The notes under the pieces: generated by a model
Databases searched by the model: none
Told to the model about the DNA's origin: nothing
The model's input: the letters and a program-made list of their open reading frames with translations, nothing else
Translations under genes and position numbers: made by a program
Assembly: GCF_001439605.1 (NCBI RefSeq)
Contig: NZ_LMBX01000001.1
Coordinates: 324,500 to 388,499 of the forward strand
Direction of reading: 5' to 3'
Source: Cytobacillus praedii
GTDB lineage: Bacteria > Bacillota > Bacilli > Bacillales > Cytobacillaceae
Length of the DNA stretch: 64,000 nucleotides
Shown here: piece after piece, positions 35,801 to 43,283 of the stretch
How the letters are laid out: every line of letters begins with the position of its first letter
How positions within the stretch are numbered: the first letter of the stretch is position 1

Positions 35801-37598
35801 CGACGATGTTTCAATTCTAAATCTAACTATTGATGCTAAGGAGATAAATGAGGAAAACAAATGGAACGGCATTTATACACTTCAGGTATACAATTCCAAG
35901 AACGCTAAACTTGATAATGTAACGATGAAAAACGGGGATGCTGGATTACTTGTAAATGGGTCTGAAGTTACTGCTAATAATATTAAAACGCTAAATAATG
36001 AATTTGGTGGAATAGAAGTCTCTAAAGGTTCTGCTGCCAATCTAATAAAGAGCAAACTTACTATCCAAGGAAACTCTACACATGAAGACTATCCTGGAAA
36101 ACCAGCAATCTGGGTTTATTCTGACCAAGGAGAATTAATTTCTGATCAGTATGTCGTTACAGATAAAAACCAAGGGACGAATAACAATCAAACCTACTAT
36201 GATTTATCTGAAAAAGGAATTGCCTTAATAGCTGTACGCGACGCAATTGATTTACTACCTGATCTTAAAAATATCAGTACAAACGATAAAGAAGCAGTGA
36301 ATGCTGCTAATGAAAAGTTAAATGCAGCAAGACAACTTCATATAACTGACAGTCAAATAGGAACAAAGCGTATGGAAAAGTTAGATCTTGCAATTGAATT
36401 TTTTGCACCACTATCTGCTGCTTTAACTGGTGGAGGAATCTTTGAAATCGGAACTACTAATTCTATTAAGGTGCATGCTACCTCAAAAATAGGTGCCAAA
36501 GGGATAGAGGGAGTTCATTTTACTGGTCAGTTATGGCCGGATAGCAATGATCGTGGATTCCAGTACACTAGTGATGGAGCTTTTTATACAATTGCTTTAA
36601 CAGATGAAGCTGGAGAAGCAGTTGACTTTGTGAAGGTTTTCAAATCTTTTAAAATTCAAACGCAAGGAAGCACAGCAAGCCAAGATTATCATCAAGAATT
36701 AAGTAGAACTGCAAGGTTAGCTGGAGACTTTGGTATTGAAGGTGCAACAAATCGTACAAAGATATATGCTGATAATTCTAATGACAAAGGAACATTATAC
36801 TATGGAACTCCTTCGCAAATTGCTGGTGTAAACTATAAAAAGGGAGATACAGCATTTATTGAAATGTCTGGTGAATTATTGAATATAGCAGAGGTAGGGA
36901 ACTATAAAATTACTGTAACAATGAATGCGCCTATACGTAGTGGTGTTAAGGGATCAGATGGCCAATTTGTTAAACATAGTAATAAAGAGGAATTAACGGT
37001 TCTGGATTCAGTAGAGTACAGTTTTACTGTTGGTGAAAGACAAGTAGATCTTGATTTAGCCGCCGCCATCCAAAAGGCAGAGGAGTTACAAAGAGGAGAT
37101 TATACTGCAGCGAGCTTGGAAGCATTAGATCATGCATTAAATATGGAGGTACAAACAGATCAACAAAAAATTGAAAAAACAGCTGCAATTGAACAAGCAA
37201 TTAATGAACTAGTTAAAATAAATCCAGCATCTGTTTCTATTTTTCTACTGCCAAATGGATTTACAGTAGGAGTACCTGCTGAATTTGAAGTAACAACTAT
37301 AGCAGGGGATAAAGCTGGATTGTTAGTTATAGGTAATTCGTCATTTGAGAATGCGGAAGCAATTGAAACACTAGAGTATTTTGAAACTAGTAATAATACA
37401 TGGCGTCCACTAGTTGGAGACTTCGGTCCAGCAGGTGGATTTCCATTGAGTGATGCCACAAGTACTTTTAGGGTTACATTTAAGACTGCAGGAGAGTATG
37501 ATTTTACAGTAAATATGCGTGAAGCAGCAAATCTTAATAATGTTGTAGCTGCACAGAAAGCAAGTTTTGTTGTAAAGGAAGGGCATTCAACAGAATGA
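32883..37598 (+). CDS. Giant SbsC-anchored beta-helix surface protein
   Basis: A 1571-residue secreted protein. In order: signal peptide (about 1-35); SbsC-type anchor (about 36-265; ALKWEISYDH, RYIDSVTAGKKI, TYGKSTRD, more divergent than the other three); a beta-helix-like region (about 290-545) with short N/V/I repeats (HIKLANAEVNGNIVVKG, LNVNDSNGANIAFISG); a Gly/Ser/Pro/Thr linker; Ig-like strands; a helical bundle (about 770-950); a right-handed parallel beta-helix (about 955-1090; VTHIKLASDITIS, DDVSILNLTIDA); further beta domains; a FIVAR-like helix pair (about 1395-1445) and an Ig-like end. The ATG at 32883 follows AGGGAAAG. Carbohydrate binding or cleavage is possible but no catalytic residues were identified. 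Confidence 0.75.
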   Translation: MTSKKSKSAKLLVVSGAMFASSFVAANPGKAEASSNAETLVKNAESFANALKWEISYDHRKIAYPKNVFDYPNMKLFNETKAAMFAAEKALNNASGSEKQILKARLDQNVKTHYDRAVRYIDSVTAGKKILAKSDVLKEKLAANIIDDSTENAYHALSREIKRLSPIMYKTYGKSTRDALVKHYQGPAYQTKDDALYPVSIKIEIDRLNKALTEKDTDKSIHHTSLLEKYFIDGTSKGHLTEGSELYKKLSDSYNASYNNFTKLATVLKADSSNINNPTVVGGTGNAVQKYDNTIVITAGKGQHIKLANAEVNGNIVVKGDHTGAGTVHLENVKVNKVNNYGGDIIVNDVAEHSLYFINSTAANLNVNDSNGANIAFISGRVNAVNMAEQSGARGAIILESRLKGAVGQVNIASKGTEESKGVTLKGDFSESRVNVTGQDALIRAAADARIKEILVSIQATIEAQKGANIETLNLAAQKAGQAIELRGDMSRTTVNILNANADIRVAKDTQIKEVRKDPSVTGNVSIVNNGTIETATGVTVGNNPPTGTTPPSSGGGSGSSGGGSTPPVTQQTPAPDATKITVTNNHNNPDTIKVDGLRVDDVVKVYDAAVNGTLLGTATVKQGETSVIIDNLQLISHGGKVYVTVTSAGKKESTRTEKVYTTQSYTIIDRIADQSKVTNVNISTGEITVVSGITVKELYDGLSSPVDAIFEVQEYIEGVWSKAINLSQLVVNTKDSPENGDHRILVTAKDGQNTQEYKIVVREQTQLEQATIAVENYEAAVNTPDKVEELVGNSAELQKLLSSFVPAVNAIQKLSGEEKANLQKRLDAAHNIATAADFVNGLQLATKKITNENLAQINRKLTSAMGNVSSLPDNEIKIVLEKLIEVEKKKIDAATEDVEAGVVFVKNQTDLEQALNSEKVTHIKLASDITISAQLIIKQANKIIDGAGYTLFAQSSFKYAEPNKSVITVLGVDDVSILNLTIDAKEINEENKWNGIYTLQVYNSKNAKLDNVTMKNGDAGLLVNGSEVTANNIKTLNNEFGGIEVSKGSAANLIKSKLTIQGNSTHEDYPGKPAIWVYSDQGELISDQYVVTDKNQGTNNNQTYYDLSEKGIALIAVRDAIDLLPDLKNISTNDKEAVNAANEKLNAARQLHITDSQIGTKRMEKLDLAIEFFAPLSAALTGGGIFEIGTTNSIKVHATSKIGAKGIEGVHFTGQLWPDSNDRGFQYTSDGAFYTIALTDEAGEAVDFVKVFKSFKIQTQGSTASQDYHQELSRTARLAGDFGIEGATNRTKIYADNSNDKGTLYYGTPSQIAGVNYKKGDTAFIEMSGELLNIAEVGNYKITVTMNAPIRSGVKGSDGQFVKHSNKEELTVLDSVEYSFTVGERQVDLDLAAAIQKAEELQRGDYTAASLEALDHALNMEVQTDQQKIEKTAAIEQAINELVKINPASVSIFLLPNGFTVGVPAEFEVTTIAGDKAGLLVIGNSSFENAEAIETLEYFETSNNTWRPLVGDFGPAGGFPLSDATSTFRVTFKTAGEYDFTVNMREAANLNNVVAAQKASFVVKEGHSTE

Positions 37599-37683
37599 AC
37601 TAATTAAAAAGCTAATTGAAAAGCTTTGTAGAGAAATTCGTTCTTGTGCTAAATATAAAATTTAGAATTTTATTTAAGGTACT

Positions 37684-37740
37684 AATTGGCTGGTGTGAGT
37701 TTGGTTTTGAACCGGACTCATACTTGCCAATTTTTGCTTT
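37684..37740 (+). terminator. Terminator of the giant SbsC-type gene
   Basis: AATTGGC..GTGAGT..GGTT pairs with AACC..ACTCAT..GCCAATT, followed by TTTTGCTTT. Confidence 0.75.
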
Positions 37741-37886
37741 ATACATTTCTTATTCAAATAATCGATTTAAGATTCTATTTTCCTATTTAATTCTTCAAAT
37801 GAGCACAATGCCTCTCTATAATACATCTCTTGGTTTTAATACACAAAAAGTTCTAAATTAAATTGTCGCCTATAGTTAGCTATAAA

Positions 37887-37935
37887 AATGAACTCCAAAG
37901 CTAGATTTTGAGTCTAACTTTTGGGGTTCATTTCA
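37887..37935 (-). terminator. Terminator of ytoQ
   Basis: AAATGAACTCCAAA / TTTTGGGGTTCATTT stem about 45 bases downstream of the leftward ytoQ stop. Confidence 0.7.
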
Positions 37936-37980
37936 ACATTCCAGAGCATTTCACAAGTATTGTTACTTAATAAAATAGTT

Positions 37981-38421
37981 TTATTCAAAAATATAACCAA
38001 TCACATCCAACGCCTGTTCAACAGTTTCAACCGTTACATTTGCCTTATTTGAAAGTTCCTTTAACGGGTGGATTAATGATTCCGGCCGAATGATAATAGT
38101 TGGCTTATTCATCATAATGGCCGTTGTGGCGTCCATCGCTGTATTCCATTGTTTATACTTTTCGCCAAACAAGGCAATTACGATATCGGCCTTCTGCATT
38201 AATACTTGTGTTCGGAAGTTGTTTATATCGGACGCAGCTTCATCCTTATAAAGGTTGCTAGGTTGTTTCCCTAGTATCTCTTCACCGATATCATCTGACC
38301 GGTCATGGTTTGTTTGAGGTGCCACAAATATTAACGGAAGATTTTTTTTCTTTGACTTTTTCTCTAATTCTTCTCTCCAATTATCATGAATCTGTCCAGC
38401 TAAATAAACGGTTAATTCCAT
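37981..38421 (-). CDS. ytoQ: YtoQ family protein
   Basis: A 146-residue soluble protein that follows B. subtilis YtoQ closely: MELTVYLAGQIHDNWREELE at the start, NHDRSDDIGEEILG, then ALFGEKYKQWNTAMDATTAI and HPLKELSNKANVTVETVEQA. The Rossmann-like, nucleoside-2-deoxyribosyltransferase-like pattern (VYLAGQIHDNW, ADIVIALF, NTAMDA) suggests nucleotide-related binding; the family's reaction is not known to me. GGAGGG lies 6 bases before the ATG. Monocistronic, with its own terminator. Confidence 0.9.
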   Translation of the reverse strand: MELTVYLAGQIHDNWREELEKKSKKKNLPLIFVAPQTNHDRSDDIGEEILGKQPSNLYKDEAASDINNFRTQVLMQKADIVIALFGEKYKQWNTAMDATTAIMMNKPTIIIRPESLIHPLKELSNKANVTVETVEQALDVIGYIFE

Positions 38422-38530
38422 TAATATCCCTCCAAGTGCAATTATTCTACTTTATCTTATAAAACTTTGCTGGAATTTTCAAAAATTAATGTGTGGTAGG
38501 AACTGCTATCTCCGTCAAGATGAGTATTAT

Positions 38531-38800
38531 GAAGGCCCAATCTTGTTCAGAAAACAAAGAGATTGTCTTTCATCGCAGCAATGAAGGCCTCATTTTAGTC
38601 GGAAAACAAGCAAAGTGTCCTTCATCATGGCAATGAAAGCCCAAACTGGGTCGGAAATTGATGAAAGAGTCCTTCATCAGGTGAATGAAAGCCTAATTTA
38701 GGTTTGAAACCAATGAAAGAGTCCTTCATTGGGGTAATGAAAGCCCAAACATGATCGGAAACCAGGGGAAGAGTCCTTCATCGGTCAAAGAAAGCCCAAA
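38531..38800. repeat. 52-bp tandem hairpin array, upstream copy (five units)
   Basis: Units begin (GAAAGCCC or GAAGGCCC) at 38531, 38583, 38635, 38687, 38739, and a last partial unit at 38790: spacing 52, 52, 52, 52, 51. Each unit can fold as a nested hairpin: outer arms ATGAAAGCCC / GGTCCTTCAT and a weaker inner stem ACTGG / CCAGT. The same unit forms the array at 47991-48350. Copies here are more diverged than those in the downstream array. Confidence 0.9.
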
Positions 38801-38858
38801 CTTTTAAGCGAACGGTTTGGGTTTGGTGAACAAGAATAATTGAATCAGCAAAAATCTC

Positions 38859-38897
38859 TAATCCCTGTAGATGGATCTACAGGGATTTTGTATTTTT
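38859..38897 (+). terminator. Terminator-like hairpin after the upstream array
   Basis: AATCCCTGTAGA / TCTACAGGGATT around TGGA, followed by TTGTATTTTT. No + strand gene lies upstream, only the repeat array, which suggests the array may be transcribed. Confidence 0.75.
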
Positions 38898-38997
38898 ATA
38901 ACTTTGACTGAATCATATATTTGCATAGCTTATATTCGCCTTATAAGATTACTCGTCTTTTAATAGTCAGATATTTATAAAAAATCACAAAAATGTA

Positions 38998-39025
38998 TTT
39001 ACAATATTTTTTGTCGTGGTATTAT
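38998..39025 (+). promoter_or_regulatory. Sigma-A promoter of the IclR gene/dipeptide operon
   Basis: TTTACA (38998-39003), 16-base spacer, TATTAT (39020-39025). The predicted transcript start is near 39032, followed by the palindrome at 39055-39071 inside the leader. Confidence 0.6.
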
Positions 39026-39054
39026 TATAAAAACGTTGCAAAATTTAATATAGT

Positions 39055-39071
39055 GGTTCGATTATCGAACC
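39055..39071. promoter_or_regulatory. Perfect 17-bp palindrome, probable IclR operator
   Basis: GGTTCGATTATCGAACC is a perfect inverted repeat centred 26 bases before the start codon, about 25-40 bases downstream of the predicted transcript start. The position suits autorepression by the IclR-family protein encoded next. Assignment is inference. Confidence 0.6.
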
Positions 39072-39088
39072 GCAAAGGGTGTGTGAAT

Positions 39089-39877
39089 TTGAGTTCGAAA
39101 ACGGTTAGTAAAGCCCTTAGTATATTGGATGCATTTACTGCTGAAACCCCATCGTGGGGATTGAGGGATCTTGCGAGATATTTAGATATGAGTCATACGA
39201 TTGTTCATCGTATTCTTTCTACCTTTGAGGAGAAGGGATATATTGTTCAAAACGCAGAAACAAACAAATATGAATTAGGTATTAAATTTATAGAGCTAAG
39301 CAGTGTGGTTGAGGACAATCTGAAGATTACTGAAATGATACAGCCCATTATGAAACGGGTTGCTTTAGAAACAGGAGAAAGTGTCGTTCTGACGATTGTT
39401 GATAATGAGGAAGGATTATATCTGAAAATAGTTGAGAGTGAAAAAAGTGTTCGATTTTCAGAATCCGTTGGAAAAAGAAGTCCACTGTACATTGGGGCTT
39501 CACACAAAGTGATCCTGGCCTATCTTCCAGATGAGATTCAAAGTAAAATTGTCGATCATGGGATAAGTAATAAGGCTAAACAGATTGATACAAAAGAAGG
39601 ATTCCTTGATTTGCTTGAGTTTATAAAAAAACAAGGCTGGTTCTATACTTCAAGTGAAACGTTTGAGGATGTTGCCGCTGTTTCTATCCCTTTGTTTGAT
39701 AATAAGAGAAACATACTAGGGTCTTTATCTGTTGCAGGCCCAAGCTACCGATTAACAGAAGATCAGGCGAAAAAATTTCTTCCGATACTGAAGGAGAATC
39801 AGGATAATTTAAATTTCATTTTAAGCAAAGTCTTTTTTCCATCTAGAAGAAATTATTTAATGAATAAACTATCTTAA
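39089..39877 (+). CDS. IclR-family transcriptional regulator
   Basis: The product probably controls the dipeptide operon that follows. The N-terminal winged HTH is typical: KALSILDAFTAETPSWGLRD, LARYLDMSHTIVHRILSTFE, EEKGYIVQN. The C-terminal effector domain covers about 75-250 (MKRVALETGESVVLTI, GASHKVILAYL, FEDVAAVSIPLFD). TTG at 39089 is 9 bases after AAAGGG; GTG at 39083 would be only 3 bases away. The ATPase gene begins 19 bases after the stop, so the regulator is likely the first operon gene. The effector is unknown, possibly a dipeptide or amino acid. Confidence 0.85.
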   Translation: MSSKTVSKALSILDAFTAETPSWGLRDLARYLDMSHTIVHRILSTFEEKGYIVQNAETNKYELGIKFIELSSVVEDNLKITEMIQPIMKRVALETGESVVLTIVDNEEGLYLKIVESEKSVRFSESVGKRSPLYIGASHKVILAYLPDEIQSKIVDHGISNKAKQIDTKEGFLDLLEFIKKQGWFYTSSETFEDVAAVSIPLFDNKRNILGSLSVAGPSYRLTEDQAKKFLPILKENQDNLNFILSKVFFPSRRNYLMNKLS

Positions 39878-39895
39878 TGGAGAGGAGGGAGTTAG

Positions 39896-40921
39896 TTGGA
39901 TAAGATTCTTGAAGTGAAAAGTCTTGTCACAGGTTATCAAGGGAAGGAGGGATTTGTAAGAGCTGTAGATGGTGTTTCTTTCGATATTAATAGAGGCGAG
40001 ACCATTTGTATTGTAGGTGAATCAGGCAGTGGGAAAAGTGTAACATCCATGAGTATTATGCGGCTAGTAGAATATGAGAATGGAAGAATCATTGATGGTG
40101 AAATTAAATTCAATGGCGAGGAACTGACAACCAAAAATACCGAGGAAATGAGAAGGATAAGAGGGTCGAAAATATCCATGATCTTTCAGGAACCTCTGAC
40201 AGCACTTAACCCTGTATTTACAATCGGCAAACAAATTTCAGAGGCTATTCTTTTTCATCACTCGTTAGGCAAAAAGGAAGCTTGGCAGCGGGCGGAAGAA
40301 CTTGTTCGCCTTGTTGGAATTTCAGATCCTCAGGCTCGCTTGAAGCAATACCCACATGAGTTATCAGGCGGGATGAGGCAGAGGGTAATGATTGCCATTG
40401 CTTTAGCTTCAGAGCCGGACCTTCTCATTGCTGATGAACCAACAACTGCCTTAGACGTTACCATTGAGGCACAAATACTAGAGCTTTTACGAAAATTACG
40501 GCAAGAACGTAATATGTCCATTCTGCTCATTACACATGATATTGGTGTGGCTGCAGAAATGGCCGACCGAATAATCATTATGTACGCAGGAAAAGTGATG
40601 GAAATTGCTAATACGAAGGATATTTTTGATCAGCCATTCCATCCTTATTCAAAAGGCCTTTTGGAGTCCGTTCCAAAAATGAACGGAGAACGCGGGGTTC
40701 CATTGAAATCGATTAAAGGATCGATTCCTAGCTTAAATGAAATTCCTAGCGGCTGCCGTTTTTCACCACGCTGTCCATTTGCAACAGATAAATGCCATAC
40801 AGAGGAACCGCTTTTAGAAATGAGAGGCGATAGACAAGTTGCATGCTGGCATGTAGATTACCTGATTGAAAATAACTTGCTTCAAATTGAGGAAGAAGGG
40901 GGTGTATCTATTGAATTCTAA
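39896..40921 (+). CDS. Oligo/dipeptide ABC transporter ATPase (DppD/OppD type)
   Basis: One of two ATPases energising the importer. Walker A GESGSGKS near 41-48, ABC signature LSGGMRQR near 156, Walker B LLIADEPTTALD near 178 and the switch His in ITHDIGVAAEMADRI. The C-terminal oligopeptide-transporter domain has the Cys motif C(R)FSPRCPFATDKC near 285-298, typical of Opp/Dpp ATPases that bind an Fe-S cluster or zinc. The start is TTG at 39896, 7 bases after AGGAGG. Its last 11 bases overlap the next ATPase gene. Confidence 0.9.
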   Translation: MDKILEVKSLVTGYQGKEGFVRAVDGVSFDINRGETICIVGESGSGKSVTSMSIMRLVEYENGRIIDGEIKFNGEELTTKNTEEMRRIRGSKISMIFQEPLTALNPVFTIGKQISEAILFHHSLGKKEAWQRAEELVRLVGISDPQARLKQYPHELSGGMRQRVMIAIALASEPDLLIADEPTTALDVTIEAQILELLRKLRQERNMSILLITHDIGVAAEMADRIIIMYAGKVMEIANTKDIFDQPFHPYSKGLLESVPKMNGERGVPLKSIKGSIPSLNEIPSGCRFSPRCPFATDKCHTEEPLLEMRGDRQVACWHVDYLIENNLLQIEEEGGVSIEF

Positions 40922-41975
40922 TCAAGAGAGCTATTCCTCTGACAGCTTAGAGCCACTTCTAAGAATTGAAAATTTGAAAAAACATTTTCCAATCAAAGGA
41001 GGTGGTTATTTTAGAAAAGAAAAAAAGGCAGTGATGGCTGTTGATGATGTATCTTTTACGATTTATAAAGGGGAGACATTAGGTTTAGTCGGTGAGTCAG
41101 GCTGCGGGAAATCAACACTTGGCAGAAATATTTTGAGGCTGCAGGAGCCAACAGAAGGTCGGGTTTTCTTTAATAATACGAATATTTTATTACATAACAA
41201 ACATGAATTAAGAAAACTGCGAAAACAGATGCAAATAATCTATCAGGATCCTTTCGGCTCTTTGAATCCTCGCTTTACAATAGGACAAATTATAGGCGAA
41301 ATGTATGAAATCCATGGCATTGCGAAAGGAGCTGAAAAGGAAAAGAAAGTAAAAGAAATGCTTGAATTAGTTGGACTGGATCCTAGCCGTTACAATAGCT
41401 ATCCGCATGAATTTTCTGGGGGGCAGCGGCAGAGAGTAGGCATTGCCAGAGCGCTTGCGTTAAATCCGACATTTGTTGTAGCGGATGAACCAGTCTCTGC
41501 ACTTGATGTGTCAGTTCAATCACAAGTAATCAATTTATTAATGAAGCTAAAAAAGGAATTAGGTCTCACCTTACTTTTTATCGCACATGGTTTAAATGTT
41601 GTTAGACATATATCAGATCGTGTGGGTGTTATGTATTTAGGAAAACTTGTTGAGCTTTCAGAAACGGATAATATCTTCGAAAGTCCAGCTCATCCGTATA
41701 CAGCAGCACTTTTATCAACAGTCCCTGAGGCAGATCCACGATTGAAAAAAGAGCGAATTGTTTTGAAAGGAGAAGTCCCTTCTCCAGCTAATCCTCCATC
41801 TGGTTGTCGTTTTCGAACAAGATGTCCACTCGCAGCAGAACGATGCAAGAATGAAATGCCGCCATTAGTAGAAGTACGCAGCAAACACCACGTCGCTTGC
41901 CATTACCCACTAGAAGAAGGACAAACACTAAAAGAAGCCATTGCTTCTAGAAAAACAGGACAATTATCCCTTTAA
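40911..41975 (+). CDS. Oligo/dipeptide ABC transporter ATPase (DppF/OppF type)
   Basis: The second ATPase: Walker A GESGCGKS near 61, QIIYQDPFGSLNPR (Q loop and family motif), signature FSGGQRQR near 168, Walker B VVADEPVSALDVS. The Opp-type C-terminal motif CRFRTRCPLAAERC is present. An earlier in-frame ATG (40866) lies inside the upstream gene and lacks a ribosome site, whereas TTG at 40911 is 8 bases after a G-rich site; it overlaps the upstream stop, indicating coupling. The switch His reads AHGLNVVRH rather than the usual THDL. Confidence 0.9.
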   Translation: MNSNQESYSSDSLEPLLRIENLKKHFPIKGGGYFRKEKKAVMAVDDVSFTIYKGETLGLVGESGCGKSTLGRNILRLQEPTEGRVFFNNTNILLHNKHELRKLRKQMQIIYQDPFGSLNPRFTIGQIIGEMYEIHGIAKGAEKEKKVKEMLELVGLDPSRYNSYPHEFSGGQRQRVGIARALALNPTFVVADEPVSALDVSVQSQVINLLMKLKKELGLTLLFIAHGLNVVRHISDRVGVMYLGKLVELSETDNIFESPAHPYTAALLSTVPEADPRLKKERIVLKGEVPSPANPPSGCRFRTRCPLAAERCKNEMPPLVEVRSKHHVACHYPLEEGQTLKEAIASRKTGQLSL

Positions 41976-42038
41976 TTATCTGAATGTTTTTGTTAATTGA
42001 ATAATCAGTCAAAAAATACAAAATAAGGAGTTTTTAAC

Positions 42039-43259
42039 ATGACACAAACGACTAAGCAAGGAAACAAGAAAATTTATGACGGATACAAATCTTTTCAGTA
42101 TTTAGAAGCTGGTGTCGATTACAAAGAGTATAAATTATCGAAGGAAAATGATCGAGTGGAACCTTATGTTTATCCAGTATCGGCAGATGAAGAAGAAACC
42201 GTTCAAGAAATTCTGGAACAGGATTATATCGTTTCCATGCATGAACATACATTTGTTATGCCGGAAAACTTACAAGAGTTCTATGAATTCAGACGTCAAG
42301 GGCGTGATTGGACAGGCTTTGAAGCGCTTAGCCAATCCGGATTGGATGTGATATTCGAAAATTTCATGGATGGAACAGCGATGATTACTTCTCAGGCAGG
42401 ATGGAAATGGTCAGATGTCATTCATGATTTGGGTATTCGTTTTAGTGATATTGCTCATCAAGACATGGTCATTAAGGCAGAGCGCATCTCGGATTTATAT
42501 CGCGCGAAAAAGGAAGGGAAAATTGCTTTTGTTGGGGCATTGGAGTCTTCAACAATGATTGAAAACGAGCTTGATCGATTAGATGTTTTATATGGGTTTG
42601 GTATCCGTACGATGGGGATTGTTTACTCTGAAGCCAATCAATTAGGAGCAGGTTTAAGAGAACCAAATGATGGCGGATTAACTGTATTCGGTAAGCAGGC
42701 TGTTCGTCGGATGAATAAGCTTGGAATTACGATTGACGTGTCACATGCAGGGGATAAGACATCATTAGATACGATCGAGGCGAGTGAAAAGCCTGTCACG
42801 ATCAACCATGCAGGAGCTCGTGCACTCTGGGATACAAAACGCTTGAAACCAGATGATGTAATTAAGGCTTGTGCGGAAAAAGGCGGGGTTATTGCGATTG
42901 AAGCTGCTCCACATTCGACAATTACTCATAATCATCCCGAACATAATATTGAATCATTCATGGAGCATTTTGAGTACACAGCCAATTTAGTGGGGATCGA
43001 CCATGTGGCTTTCGGCCCTGATACATTATTTGGGGATCACGTAGGTATTCACGATCTCTTAGCTGGCCAGCTTTCCATCAAGAGTGCTCAAATGGCAAAC
43101 CTGCAAAAGGTTGAGTATGTGAAAGGGCTTGAAAATCCAGCAGAATGCTTCCCTAATATTGTTCGCTGGTTAGTGAAGAAAGGTTATAGCCGTGAAGAAA
43201 TTCGTAAAGTTGTTGGCGGAAATATCTTCCGTGTGCTGGAGGCCACTTGGGCAAAATAA
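42039..43259 (+). CDS. Membrane-dipeptidase (peptidase M19) family protein
   Basis: M19 zinc dipeptidases cleave dipeptides, including some with D-residues. An HEH motif appears early (SMHEHTFVMPENL), then GALESSTMIENELDRLDVLY with a metal-bridging Glu, GGLTVFGKQAVRRMNKLGIT, IDVSHAGDKTSLD, the HA motif TINHAGARAL, and GIDHVAFGPDT. The 406-residue length is usual. The first about 60 residues are extra and lack a signal peptide, so the enzyme is cytoplasmic and may hydrolyse imported dipeptides. It lies between ATPase and binding-protein genes of the transporter. The ribosome site is AAGGAG. Confidence 0.85.
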   Translation: MTQTTKQGNKKIYDGYKSFQYLEAGVDYKEYKLSKENDRVEPYVYPVSADEEETVQEILEQDYIVSMHEHTFVMPENLQEFYEFRRQGRDWTGFEALSQSGLDVIFENFMDGTAMITSQAGWKWSDVIHDLGIRFSDIAHQDMVIKAERISDLYRAKKEGKIAFVGALESSTMIENELDRLDVLYGFGIRTMGIVYSEANQLGAGLREPNDGGLTVFGKQAVRRMNKLGITIDVSHAGDKTSLDTIEASEKPVTINHAGARALWDTKRLKPDDVIKACAEKGGVIAIEAAPHSTITHNHPEHNIESFMEHFEYTANLVGIDHVAFGPDTLFGDHVGIHDLLAGQLSIKSAQMANLQKVEYVKGLENPAECFPNIVRWLVKKGYSREEIRKVVGGNIFRVLEATWAK

Positions 43260-43283
43260 TTTAATTTGAGAGGGTAGATGAAA

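Larger units (their letters stand above)
37599..37980. other. Convergent intergenic region with two terminators
   Basis: About 380 bases holding the two hairpins listed separately. A frame of 81 codons (from 37616) contains a terminator and has no ribosome site, so it was not accepted. Confidence 0.5.
38422..39088. other. Intergenic region with hairpin array, terminator and IclR promoter
   Basis: About 670 bases between divergent genes. It contains the 52-bp repeat array (38531-38800), a terminator-like hairpin (38859-38892), a sigma-A promoter (38998-39025) and a perfect palindrome (39055-39071), each listed separately. No ORF was supported. Confidence 0.6.

Noticed and set aside
37616..37861. 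81-codon + strand frame after the giant surface protein
   Set aside because: It runs through a clear terminator hairpin, lacks a ribosome site and has AT-driven composition.
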